This document shows positions 10,361 through 20,121 of a stretch of DNA of 64,000 bases, piece after piece. Each line of letters opens with the position of its first letter. Position 1 is the first letter of the stretch. The DNA is from Diadophis punctatus similis (lineage: Eukaryota; Chordata; Lepidosauria; Squamata; Dipsadidae), in contig JALIGW010000032.1 in the NCBI GenBank assembly GCA_023053685.1, forward strand, positions 5,659,288-5,723,287, in the 5' to 3' direction. Made by a program: the position numbers and the translations under genes. The notes below the pieces were generated by a model. That model was given only the letters and a program-made list of their open reading frames with translations. It made no database searches and was not told the DNA's origin.

Positions 10361-11095
10361 TAAGATCACTTGGACATTAGTCAGGCTCATGAGAACGAAT
10401 CCAGGAGTGCAGGTAGAGAAGGGTCCCAAAAAGGATGAACCAATGGCCCCACAACGGATGAATTGACACATCGTGCAAGGTCTGATGTTGGATCCCAAAG
10501 ATGTGGAGAAAAGAGCTCAAGATACAGGCAGGCCATCTTGGAAGAAAGAGGACAGGTGGAGAACCTCTTCAAGGCTTGTAAGCTTGCAAATCCAAAAAGG
10601 CAAGGAAATTCCTGGAAGCCAAGGACTCAGACAAATCAGCCATCAACAGGCACATAGAGATAAACAACATCTACATCAGAGGTGGGATTCAGCAGGTTCT
10701 GACCAGTTCTGGAGAACCAGTAGTGGAAAGTTTGAGTAGTTCGGAGAACCGGTAAATACCACCCCCGACTGGCCCCGCCCCCATCTATTCTCTGCCTCTC
10801 GAGTCCCAGCTGATCAGGAGGAAATGGGGATTTTACAGTATCCTTCCCCTGCCACGCCCACCAAGCCACACCACGCCATGCCCACCAAGCCACGCCCACA
10901 GGACTGGTAGTAAAAAAAATTAAAACCCACCACTGAACCAAGGACCCACAGTCGTCGTTGTCCTCCTCCTCCTCCTCCCTGCAAACCCTCCTCTCTTCTA
11001 ACACTGATGATGTTCCCTAGTTAGGTCATGAAACGTCTGCAAGGAAACAACCAAGCTCAGAAAGCACCAAAAACCCACAGTTGCAAGTCCACCCT
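10361..11095 (+). mobile_element. Penelope-like element fragment (GAAACGTC family), split by a MITE
   Basis: The left part (to 10676) includes an INRHIEINNI-like reading near 10640-10675. The right part (10936-11095) has the family's 3' signature, CTGATGA at 11004-11010 and GAAACGTC at 11030-11037, then 'caagctcagaaagcacc'. The family assignment to Penelope-like elements is inference from the 3' architecture and the partial protein reading. Confidence 0.45.
10677..10935. mobile_element. hAT-type MITE (GGTGGGATTCAGC family)
   Basis: Termini CAGAGGTGGGATTCAGC and AACCCACCACTG, with interior GTTCTGGAGAACC and CCACGCCCACCAAGCCACG motifs. Flanking octamers (ATCTACAT and AACCAAGG) do not match, so no target duplication is visible. 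Confidence 0.75.
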
Positions 11096-11149
11096 ATGCA
11101 CCAGATGGTCACATTCTCTTTCTGCCTTCCCAGAGTAGAAATTATTAAA

Positions 11150-11750
11150 CCAAAGGCCAACGCAGTCCTGAGCTGCGTAAATAGAGGGATACAATCAAGG
11201 ACCAGAGAGGTACTTGTACCACTCTATAAAGCCTTGGTCAGACCACACCTAGAGTACTGCATCCAGTTTTGGTCACCACACTACAAAAAAGACATTGAAA
11301 CCCTAGAGAAAGTGCAGAAGAGAGCAACCAGGATGATAAAGGGTCTGGAAAATAAAACATACAAAGAGCGGTTGCAGGAACTGAGCATGGCCAGTCTGGC
11401 GAAGAGAAGGACCAGGGGTGACATGATAGCAGTGTTCCAATACTTGAGGGGATGCCACAGAGAGGAGGGGGTCAGGCTGTTCTCTATGGCACCAGAAAGC
11501 CAAACAAGGAATAACGGATGGAAGCTGACCAAGGAGAGATTCAACCTGGAAGTGAGGAGAAACTTTCCGACGGTGAGAGCGATCAACCAGTGCAACAGCT
11601 TGCCAGCGGAGGTCGTGAGAGCCCCAACACTTGCGACCTTCAAGGAGAGACTGGACTGCCATCTGTCTCAAATGGTGTAGGAACTCCTGCTTGAGCAGGG
11701 GGTTGGACTAGATGACCTACAAGGTCCCTTCCAACTCTAATAATAAATCT
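11150..11750 (+). mobile_element. CR1 LINE, 5'-truncated, recent copy
   Basis: An intact frame (to 11680) covers the last ~190 residues of ORF2, from KANAVLSC to CHLSQMV, then a tail ending 'ctctaataataaatctaaa'. It differs from the CR1 at 21060-21665 at only about a dozen positions by eye. It begins abruptly after 'gaaattattaaacc'. Confidence 0.9.
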
Positions 11751-11755
11751 AAACC

Positions 11756-12520
11756 AATTGTGGGTCATTCATGGCCCATAACTTTCTTTATCTCTAGTTG
11801 GAATCCCCCTGTCGGCTGGGAACGATGAGAATTGGCCTAGCACCACTGGAAGCTCACAAAAAGCTGGATTGATCCAACCAAGACAAACCTATAGAGTCTA
11901 ACAATTACCTGAAATGGTTTTAATTCCACAGACAGCATTCTAATAATCTTTGGGAAACAATCTGAATCAAGAGAGCGACATTCAGGCAGGTTTGAACTGG
12001 GACCGGTTGGCCTCAAGGATGCCTCACCCAGCTGTGTGCTAACCTACATGCGAACTACAAGTTAGTTATGCAACAGGAGTTGTTTTTCATTCTCTTCCCC
12101 CCCCCCTTTTTTTAATACAGCACATTTTCTCTGTAACTAATGACATGGATATATAACTGGCAGGCATTGTTCTGAGAAACTGGTGCTAAGCCTCCATTTT
12201 TTCATTAGTTTAGCTCCATGTGCAATTAATTGAAACAAAGCACCCCAGGCCTGCTGCCACCGCCATGGCTCCCTTCCAGCAGGCCTGGAACGACGGCCAG
12301 GGAAGTTGAGGCAAGCCGGGCAGGAGCCATCCAGAAAGCCACACGGAAGGGGAGCCCGGTTAGGTGTGCCCACCAAGCACCACTTTGTCAAGTTGGCAAG
12401 AGGGTAGCAGGAGAAGTTGGTAGGTCATGGTGGGGTGAAGAGAAAAGGTCCCGCATGAAACTCTTGGGAGAGTTATTTCAATTGGGGAGTGGTCAAAAAG
12501 ACACAGAAGACAATCTTTGC
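11756..12520. other. Unique sequence, no gene seen
   Basis: Mixed sequence with a poly-C/poly-T stretch at about 12096-12115. No repeat termini and no convincing coding frame. Confidence 0.4.
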
Positions 12521-12524
12521 AGCA

Positions 12525-12640
12525 CAGGGTTGGACTGCGGGGTCCTTGGTGCTCTCTGAACTTGGTGGCTTCCTTGCAGATGTTTCATTACCAAACTAGG
12601 TAACATCATCAGTACTAAAAAGTGAGTGGTGTTTACAGGG
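12525..12640 (-). mobile_element. GAAACGTC-family 3' unit
   Basis: Antisense copy of the 3' unit. GAAACATC corresponds to 12579-12586 and CTGATGA to 12606-12612, with a TTACC-type hairpin between. Confidence 0.55.
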
Positions 12641-12657
12641 GGGGAAGGAGGAGGAAG

Positions 12658-12741
12658 AACTTCTCTCCAGAAGTTGTGAATGCTCCATCACTGGAGGTTT
12701 TTAAGAAGTCATTGGACAACTATTTGTCTGAAATGGCATAG
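12658..12741 (+). mobile_element. CR1 LINE fragment, part 1
   Basis: End of CR1 ORF2 ('ccagaagttgtgaatgctcc' to 'gaaatggcatag'), interrupted at the tail slot by a gypsy fragment. The CR1 tail resumes at 14425. Confidence 0.8.
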
Positions 12742-12743
12742 TG

Positions 12744-13268
12744 TCAGGGTTCATAGTGTGTCTCTCCTTGTATGACTACAGGGGGAGGTGGTGGTTGGGT
12801 CTGTGGTCTTATGCTTGACCCAATCACCGGTTTCAATAAGCTGCAATGAAATACTGGATGAATTTCCCCCAATATTCTAGGCAATTTAAACTGAACTGTG
12901 ACTGGGTTGACAATTTTAACTATCGGGAAAGGACCCAAGAACTTTGGTCCTAGCTTCTTGCTAGGCATTCTCAATTGGAAAACTTTATCCGCCACTCGGA
13001 AGGGGGACTGGAGCAACTGGTGCTTATCTGCTTGCTTCTTATAAGCTTCCGCAGCTTCAGCGAGTGCTTTCTTGGTGTTTTCCCATCCCTTCTTCAGCGA
13101 CTCCATCCACTTGGTCAGGGACATCGAAGTGGGAGCCTCTGTAGGTAGCTCAGGCATGGGGACGAATTCCATGCCGCTGGTAACCTGGAAGGGAGTTAGT
13201 CCAGTGCTGCTATGGACAGCATTGTTGTACAGTATGCTACTTCTGCAAAGGGTAGCAGCTCTGCCCAA
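12744..13268 (-). pseudogene. Gypsy integrase C-terminal region
   Basis: This frame continues the integrase after a frameshift near 13230. It shows YNNAVHSSTGLTPF at the end of the catalytic domain, a helical Lys/Ala-rich stretch (ENTKKALAEAAEAYKKQAD), then LGPKFLGPFPIVKIVNP and HPVFHCSLLKPV. The last two are the GPY/F-type C-terminal module that follows the DDE core in gypsy integrases. The family role is insertion of retroelement DNA into chromosomes. No chromodomain is recognisable after it. The frame stops right at the border with CR1 sequence, so any untranslated region and the 3' LTR are missing. Confidence 0.8.
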
Positions 13269-14038
13269 TTGTCTTGCTGGTAATCAACATAACAACGGAA
13301 GTATTGTTCCACCATTGCGTTTGTTCGTTCTACTGCCCCATTTGTACTTAGATGAAAAGCCGAGCTGAGTCCTTTTGTGGATCCAATTACTCTCAGGAAC
13401 TCTCTCCAGAACTTGGCGGTGAACTGTACACCTCGGTCGGAGATGACTCTTTTTGGGACGCTGTGTAGGCAGTAGATGTACTTGAGAAATAGTTTAGCTA
13501 ATTTTCTGGCCAACGGTAGACCTGAGCAAGCGATGAAATGGGCTTGCTTAAAAAACAAGTTGATGACTATCCAAATCACCGTATTTTCATTGCTGTCTGG
13601 GAGTTCTACGATGAAGTCCATGGCAATCTCCTCCAAGGATTTGCTGGGGTTGGCCACTTGCTGTAATAGTCCCGGTGGTTTTCCTGGCCGATTCTTCCTG
13701 GCTGCGCATGTGGCACAGCTTTTCACATAGTCTTCCACTTCCGTTTTCATCTTCGGCCAACAAAATTGCCGACGGGCTAGGTGGAGGGTTTTTAGGAATC
13801 CAAAGTGCCCTCCCAGCTTGGAGTCGTGGCTTCGTTGGAGGACTTCCAGCCTTAAGCTGGCCAGCACGTATAGTTTGGAGCCCTTCCAGGCCAAGTGTCC
13901 TCTCATCGTCAAGATTTCCTTGTTGTCGTTGAGCCAAGGATCACCAGGCAGGGCTGCTTTCAGCTTTGCGGTCCACTTGTCCTGCCTAGGATCGCTGGGT
14001 CGTCTGGCTGGGCCTCGGGTGAGAACTTGTGCCGCCAT
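13196..14038 (-). pseudogene. Gypsy integrase: zinc finger and DDE core
   Basis: A 280-residue frame. A His-His-Cys-Cys finger is visible (HDSKLGGH, then CATCAARK). The catalytic triad is intact: Asp in AMDFIVELP, Asp in VISDRGVQF and Glu in GAVERTNAM. Upstream, the RNase H frame (AQYFRRFKFKLKHIP, then ADALS) is closed by a TGA near 14107-14112 that looks like a CGA codon changed by CpG decay. A frameshift near 13230 separates this core from its C-terminal module. Both breaks predict no functional polyprotein. Reverse transcriptase, protease and gag are absent. Confidence 0.85.
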
Positions 14039-14424
14039 GTCCCCCTGTGAGGGGGGGAATGATGGAGTGCACTTCTTGCTCCCTTTGGCTGTCGTATTGG
14101 GGCTTTCATGACAAAGCGTCAGCCGGTAAATTTTTCCCCGCTGGGATGTGCTTCAGTTTGAATTTGAATCTCCTGAAGTATTGCGCCCAGCGTACTTGCT
14201 TGGGTGAGAGTTTCCTAGGGGTTTTCAAGGCTTCGGGGTTCTTATGATCTGTCCAAACCTCGAACGGCACCTTGCCCCCTTCCAAGAATTGTCTCCAAGT
14301 GAGCAGCGCCCAACGTTCTGCATAGGCTTCTTTCTCCCAAATGGCCCATCTCCTCTCGGTGGCGGGGAGTTTTTTCGAAACACAGGCGCACAGCAGGAGT
14401 TGGCCTTCTCGTCCTTCTGGTGTA

Positions 14425-14495
14425 GGGTCTCCTGCTTGGGCAGGGGGTTGGACTAGATGACCTCCAAGGTCCCTCCCTACTCTGTGAATCTGTTA
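14425..14495 (+). mobile_element. CR1 3' tail, part 2
   Basis: 'tagggtctcctgcttgggca' through 'tctgtgaatctgtt'. This completes the CR1 begun at 12658. Confidence 0.8.
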
Positions 14496-15012
14496 AAGAT
14501 CCCTCTTAGTATCTTGTAGGGCTTGGTCAGGGGCATCCCATCCACTCTATAGGTAGGATTTCACCTACAGGAGGGGAAAAAACTGCACTGAACTACCCCA
14601 GCCAACAGTCTGCAAGGATGAAATTTGAATGGGTCCAGATTCTGCCTTAATCCAACTGTGGACTTCGCAGAATCTAAACATGGCTTGATTCGCTTATTTA
14701 AAACAGCAATATTTCATGCCTGGAGTTTGAAATGCTTCCAGAGCAGTTCATATGATAATCAGATCCAGGCAGGCCTTTATCCTGAATTTACCATCTTAAA
14801 AGATGTAACACAAAAGGGGGAAAGGGATGGAGGGAAAAGGAAAAAGAGGGGAACGGAGGCTCCTGGCCTTCTTCTGGTTTCCTGGTTCTTCTAACAAAGC
14901 TACAATGGAAAATGGATTCTCCCAAGGCCCCAATTTTCTCTTTCTCTTTCTTTTGACGTGGAAGTCGGTTCCATGGATCAGAACAACAGAGAATCTTGCC
15001 TTCTACGCAGTT
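14496..15012. other. Unique sequence, no gene seen
   Basis: No repeat termini recognised. The plus-strand frame 14625-14894 lacks any motif and runs into purine-rich sequence. Confidence 0.35.
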
Positions 15013-15198
15013 GTGGGAATTAGCTATGTCTAGTCTAACAGTGAGAAGGACAAGGGGTGATATGATAGCTGTCTTCCAGTACTTGATGGGGTCAACCTCT
15101 TCTCTGTGACAGAATGGCTTGCCTTCAGAAGTTATGGATGCTCCATCACTGGAGCTTTTAAAGAAGTAATTGGACAGCCATTTGTCCGGAATGGTATA
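15013..15198 (+). mobile_element. CR1 LINE fragment
   Basis: CR1 ORF2 C-terminus with internal deletions, up to 'ccggaatggtata'. The tail resumes at 15426 after two MITEs. Confidence 0.75.
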
Positions 15199-15206
15199 GT
15201 CTAGAG

Positions 15207-15309
15207 CAGAGGCCTCCAACCTTGACAACTTTAAGACTTGTGGACTTCAACTCCCAGAGTTCCTCAGCCAGTCCACAAGTCTTAAAATTGTCAAGGTTGG
15301 AGACCCGTG
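15207..15309. mobile_element. Palindromic hAT-type MITE (first of a back-to-back pair)
   Basis: Starts CAGAGGCCTCCAACCTTG and ends CAAGGTTGGAGACCCGTG, with palindromic arms around 'cttaaaattg' and 'caactttaag'. Flanked by GTCTAGAG (15199-15206) and GACTAGAG (15310-15317), 7 of 8 matching. Confidence 0.87.
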
Positions 15310-15317
15310 GACTAGAG

Positions 15318-15417
15318 CAGCGGTGGGTTGCTCCCGGTTTGGCATACGCAGAAGCGTCGTGCGCAAGTGTGAGCACGCACGCAGACTGGTAGTAAAGGGT
15401 TTTAGAACCCACTACTG
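15318..15417. mobile_element. hAT-type MITE (GGTGGGTTGC family), second of the pair
   Basis: Starts CAGCGGTGGGTTGC and ends AACCCACTACTG. Flanked by perfect GACTAGAG copies at 15310-15317 and 15418-15425. It belongs to a different family from its neighbour and shares the middle octamer with it. Confidence 0.87.
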
Positions 15418-15425
15418 GACTAGAG

Positions 15426-15497
15426 TCTCCTCCTGGTATTGCGGGTTGGACTAGAAGACCTCCAAGGTCCCTCCCAATTCTGTAATTCTGTTACTCT
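15426..15497 (+). mobile_element. CR1 3' tail
   Basis: Tail of the CR1 at 15013 ('tctcctcctgg' to 'ttctgttactctg'). Confidence 0.75.
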
Positions 15498-15547
15498 GTT
15501 ACCCGGGAAGCTAAATCAATCTCACAAGAAATAGACAAAATCAAATC

Positions 15548-16028
15548 CAGAGGTGGGTTCCTGTTGGAGCTGCCCGGTACGCAGCTCCAGTAGGGAGCGG
15601 CCAATTGCACAATTTGCACAAGACTACTCCAGAGCCCTCTCTGCCGGTCCACCGTGCGCGTCGCCATTTTTTCCCGGTGATTTTGGGTTGATTTTGCTTC
15701 TGCGCATGCGCGGAAGCAAAATTGTGCCGAAATCTTGTGAGGGGACGCACGTGCGAGAGATATTTTGGGTCGATTTTGCTTCTGTGCATGCACGGAAGCA
15801 AAATCGCGCTGAAATCTCGTGCATGCGCGCATCCCCTCGTGAGATTTTGGCATGATTTTGCTTCCGCGCATGCGCAGAAGCAAAATCGCGTGAGGGGGCA
15901 CGTGCACATAGCGAGCGCGCCCGTGCCCGAAGCGAGCGCACCCACGCCCAAAGCAAGCACGCCCACGCCCAAAGCGTGGAGATGCACACGCAGAGCACCG
16001 GCAGCGGTAAGAAAGCAACCCACTGCTG
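15548..16028. mobile_element. hAT-type MITE (GGTGGGTTCC family)
   Basis: Starts CAGAGGTGGGTTCCTG and ends GCAACCCACTGCTG. Flanked by ATCAAATC (15540-15547) and ATCAAACC (16029-16036), 7 of 8 matching. The interior carries four inverted or direct copies of a roughly 60-bp unit built on GATTTTGCTTC and GCGCATGCGC, which creates false open frames on both strands. Confidence 0.87.
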
Positions 16029-16036
16029 ATCAAACC

Positions 16037-16787
16037 TATATCTGAAAGTTGTAGTGGGAAAATGGGAACATCGTGGGTGCTGCCTTGAGCTGCTGAACAA
16101 AAGACGAGATGTAAATCTCATAAATATATTAATACAGTTTATTTTATATTTTTTAAAAAACCATCCATAGAACCCGATGTACAAATATGTTCACCGTGCC
16201 CTCCAGAAACTAGCCAGCGTAACTACAGCGTAACTACAATCGTAGAATCATTATTAAAAAAATGATTAATAAAAGTAATGATTCCTGGAGGAAAAGATCT
16301 CTGCTTCCAAATTAGGTGTTTTATTTTAGCTCGCCAGAAGTTCATAAAAAGAAAACAATCCTCTAAAAACAATCTGGAATTACAGAGCAAGCCCTTTTTT
16401 CCACAGGGCAATAACGACAAGAGACTTATAGGGCTTAACTAAGAAACACACAGTTAAAAGAAGTTGAAATTTAACGCAAGGACTTTAGTGCGATATCTAA
16501 GAACCACTTGTGAATGAATGGCTGCTATCAATAAGGCAATTATCACTATCTGGACTTCATTTTCTTCAGCCCGTACAGTTGTCAATCCACTGTTTTCAAA
16601 CTCAGCATGGCACTCTGCGCATCAAATGAAGCGAATGTTAGTTCAGGAAAATTGATGCCAGAATAAATGTTTTTCCTGAAACATTTATCTCTCTCTCTCT
16701 GTTACCCCTCTGGAAATTTTGACAGATCCCCTTCGGATCTGGTATTTCATTTTCTGACATTTTTTCAAGCAAAGAAGAAGAATGCGT
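16037..16787. other. AT-rich unique sequence
   Basis: No gene or recognisable repeat. A short CT run lies at 16689-16700. Confidence 0.4.
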
Positions 16788-17121
16788 TTCTGTTGCTAAG
16801 TGAGATATTTGTTAAGTGAGCTTTGTCCCGTTTTATGATCTTTCTTACCATCATTGTTAAGCGAATCACTGAAGCTGTTAAGTCAAATTGAGGTTTTCTG
16901 GCTCCCCCATTGACTTTGATTGTCAGAAGGTCGCAAAAGGGGATCACACTGCAACTGTCACAAGTACATGCCAGTTGCCAAGTCTCTGAGTTTTGATCAC
17001 GTGACCATGGGGATGCGGCAATTGTCATAAGTGTATTAAACGGTCCCAAGTCCCTTTTTTCAGTGCCACTGTAACGTCAAACAGTCACTAAAAGAACCAT
17101 TGTAAATTGAGGATTACCTGT
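16788..17121. mobile_element. TA-flanked MITE (pogo/Tigger-like), 5'-truncated
   Basis: Family signature: 'gttgctaagtgag', 'cccattgactttg', 'gatcacgtgaccatgggga', and the right terminus GAGGATTACCTG followed by TA. The left terminus is lost. I assign pogo/Tigger-like from the CAGG termini and TA duplications in better copies. Confidence 0.75.
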
Positions 17122-17307
17122 ACTGAATTGGTTCATTAGCTGGTTTTTGTTAAAGTAAAAGTAACCAACATGAGAAAAGTCTAACCGAGATAGCTTGCAT
17201 GTTGCGAATGCAGGTCCTGGTTGGTACCTGGTGTGATTGGGGGTTCAGCATAAACTGTCACACAGAGGGAACCTACAAGACCCAATCAGTTGATAATTGA
17301 TAGTTCA

Positions 17308-17580
17308 ATCAATCAATCAGAATAGAACTGGAAGGGACCTTGGAGGTCTTCTAGTCCAACCCCCTGCTCAAGCAGGAGACCCTATACAATTTGAGACAAG
17401 TGGCTGTTCAGTCTCTTCTTGAAAACCTCCAGTGACGGAGCACCTACGATTTCTGGTGGCAAGCTGTTCCACTGGCTAATTGTCCTCACTGTTAGGAAGT
17501 TTCTCTTTAATTCCAGGTTGCTTCTCTCCTTCGTTAGTTTCCATCCGTTGTTTCTGGTCCTGCCTCCTTTGCCAGTCTCC
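17308..17580 (-). mobile_element. CR1 3'-end fragment
   Basis: Antisense CR1 tail and ORF2 C-terminal part. The CCCTATAC slot is uninterrupted (about 17380). Confidence 0.85.
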
Positions 17581-17811
17581 AGGTAGGGCAGAGGCGGCCT
17601 TCGCTTGGGCTGGTTGGAGTTGATGTGAGTTGCATTCTCACAGATATTAGGAGAACATCAACATTAGGGAAATGTGGTTTGGCCTGCAAATGTCACACCA
17701 TTTCTTTCTGTACACAGAGAAGTGTGTGTCTCAAATGCCACAATCTGGCCACTGCAAACAGATAAATCTTTATGGATGTAACTGATCCATCATTATGTTT
17801 TTAGAAGGTAA

Positions 17812-18245
17812 ATAACAGAGTTGGGAGGGACCTTGAAGGTCTTCTAGTCCAACCCCCTGCTTGGGCAGGAAACCCTACAACATTTCAGACAAATGGCTGT
17901 CCAGTGTCTTCTTAGAAACCTCCAGTGTTGGTGCACCAACAACTACTGGAGGCAGGCAGTTCCACTGGTTAATTGTTCTCACTATCAGGACATTTCTCCT
18001 TAGTTCCAGGTTGCTTTTCTCCTTGATTAGTTTCCACCCATTGTTTCTTGTCCTCCCTTCAGGTGCTTTCTGGAATAATTTGACCCCCCTCTTTTATTTG
18101 GGGCAGCCCCTCAAATATTGGAAGGCTGCTATCATGTCACCCCTATTCCTTCTTTTCATTAAACTAGACATGCGCGATTCCTGCAACCGTCCTTCGTATG
18201 TTTTAGTCTCCAGTCGCCTAATCATCTTTGTTGCTCTTCACTTAA
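17812..18245 (-). mobile_element. CR1 3'-end fragment
   Basis: Antisense CR1 with an uninterrupted slot, running back to 'gtcgcctaatcatctttg' of ORF2. An accidental plus-strand frame (17861-18661) bridges this, a MITE piece and the next CR1's ORF1. Confidence 0.85.
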
Positions 18246-18368
18246 CAGCTAGAGATTCGCTTAACAACCATGACACAAAGGTCATAAAATCAGGTGCGAG
18301 TCATTTATCAAGTGTCTTGCTTAGCAACAGAAATTCTGGTTCCATTTGTGGCATAAGTCGAGGAGTCC
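18246..18368. mobile_element. TA-flanked MITE fragment
   Basis: Right-hand part of the pogo/Tigger-like family ('gcttaacaaccatg', 'gcttagcaacagaaattc', 'cataagtcgaggagtc'). Confidence 0.65.
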
Positions 18369-18661
18369 CTCTATGGGCACGAGGAATAAATAATCTGAAC
18401 GTCAAAAACCTAGGTGCGCAAGTAGTCTTCTCATCCATACTACCAACAAGAGGACAACACCCAGCAAGGGAACAAAGAATCCTACAAGTAAACCACTGGC
18501 TAAAGGGTTGGTGTCACCAAAAAAACTTTGGATTCCTAGACCACGGACTGCACTACCTCCAAGATGGACTTTTGGCAAGGGACGGGTTACATCTCACAAA
18601 GACTGGGAAGAATGTCCTCGGAAAAAGACTGGCCCAACTTGTCAGGAGGGCTTTAAACTAA
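18369..18661 (+). pseudogene. CR1 ORF1 C-terminus, esterase-like
   Basis: About 97 residues up to the TAA at 18659-18661. Visible: NVKNLGAQVVFSSILPTRG, FGFLDHG, then DGLHLTKTGKNVLGKRLAQL. CR1 ORF1 proteins carry a GDSL/SGNH-type esterase domain, and DGLHL matches the block holding the catalytic Asp and His. The Ser block would lie upstream in the lost part. The upstream open frame belongs to a MITE and an antisense CR1, so the real start is absent. In the family this protein is thought to bind RNA or assist the retrotransposition complex. Confidence 0.75.
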
Positions 18662-18828
18662 AATCGCGAGGGGAGGGTGACCAATCTACAGGATCCCCGG
18701 GGCCCAACTCCAAGCATGGACCCCAAGCAAACAAAACAAACAATGAACCAAAAAGGGATGGGGAAGAAAACAAACTCAAACGACAAATAAGAGACAATGA
18801 AAGAACACCCACAACCAGGCACAAATAA

Positions 18829-20121
18829 CTCAAATGCCTCTACACAAATGCACAAAGCCTAGGGAATAAACAAGGTGAACTTGAAATATTAATGCACGAA
18901 GGTACACATGACATAGTCGGAATAACAGAAACTTGGTGGGATGAATCACACGATTGGAACACACAGATAAAAGGATACAAACTCTTCAAAAAAACCAGAT
19001 CACATAAAAAAGGAGGTGGTGTTGCACTGTATATAAAGGACCACTATGTAGCTACAGAGCTACAAGTAACCAAGGAAGAAAACCCATTAGAATGCATATG
19101 GGTCAACATAAAAGAAAAAAAGAACGACACAACAATAGGAGTATACTACAGACCACCAAACCAAACAGAAACAATGGACACCCTTTTTACCAACCAGCTA
19201 AATAACATATACAAGAAAAACAACATTGTAATAATGGGAGACTTCAACTACCCGGATATCAACTGGAAAACCAACTCAGCACCAAGTGAGAAATCTAACA
19301 GATTCCTAACCAGCCTAGCTGACAACTTCATTGTCCAAAAAGTGGAGGAGGGAACTAGAGGGGCAACCATACTGGATTTAATACTTACAAACAGAGAAGA
19401 AACAATAGAAGGAGTTGAAGCTGCAGGAACACTTGGCGAGAGTGACCACGTAATACTAAAATTCACCATAAAGCAAACACAAATAACTGAACATAACAAC
19501 ACCTATATCCCAGACTTCAAAAAAGCCAACTTCAATAAACTCAGAGAAAACTTGGGGAAGTTCCCTTGGATGAAAGTACTAAAGGGTAAAACAACTCAAG
19601 AAGCCTGGGAGATCCTAAAAAACATGATCTTAAAAGCCCAGAACACCACAATACCGATGAGGAAGAAAAACAAGAAATCCAAAAGGAAACCAGCATGGCT
19701 AAACAAAGACCTCACCGATAAACTGAATGAAAAAAAAGATAAATACAAAAAATGGAAAGATGGGCACATAACCAAGGCAGAGTACCAACAGACAGCCAGA
19801 ATCTGTAAAGAAAAAATCAGGACAGCAAAGGCCCAGAATGAACAAAGACTCGCAACAAAAGTCAAAGACAACAAAAAAAGCTTCTTCCAACACATAAACA
19901 ACAAGAAAAAAAATCAAAGAAACAGTTGGTCCACTAAGGAGAGAAGACGGCAAAGAAGTAACAGACAACACAGACAAAGCAGAGCTACTGAACACATTCT
20001 TCGCATCAGTCTTCACACAAAAGGAAACTGCAGCTCAACTACCCAGCAACACAAATATAAAAAACAGATTCGAAGCAAGACTCAACCTAAGCAAAAATAC
20101 AGTAAGAGATCACCTATCTGA
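18829..20121 (+). pseudogene. CR1 ORF2 part A: AP endonuclease
   Basis: The frame is open from 18829 (LKCLYTNAQSLGNKQGELE) with the first ATG at 18892. This is the AP-type endonuclease that nicks target DNA to prime reverse transcription. Numbering from that ATG: ITETWW with catalytic Glu13, MGDFNYPDINW with Asp117 and Asn119, and ESDHVILKF with Asp185 and His186. All expected catalytic residues are present. The protein then runs into a Lys-rich linker. The frame is lost at the run of eight A's at about 19909-19918; with one A fewer it would join the reverse-transcriptase frame. Residues after that point here are out of frame. Confidence 0.88.

Larger units (their letters stand above)
12742..14424 (-). 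mobile_element. Ty3/gypsy LTR retrotransposon fragment without LTRs
   Basis: Minus-strand order is the end of RNase H (about 14424-14112), a linker, integrase zinc finger and DDE core (14030-13230), then the integrase C-terminal GPY/F region (to 12744). No LTR is visible at either edge. It lies between 'ggcatag' and 'ggtgtag' of a split CR1 tail. An in-frame stop and a frameshift make it a pseudogene. Confidence 0.85.

Noticed and set aside
10677..10935. Target-site duplication for this MITE
   Set aside because: Flanking octamers ATCTACAT and AACCAAGG do not match, so only the termini support the call.
15553..16184. Four to six overlapping open frames as a small gene cluster
   Set aside because: All lie in one MITE with inverted modules; the protein repeats simply reflect GCGCATGCGC units.
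17861..18661. A single 266-codon plus-strand gene
   Set aside because: The frame accidentally joins an antisense CR1, a MITE piece and the CR1 ORF1 end. Only the last ~97 codons are real coding remnant.
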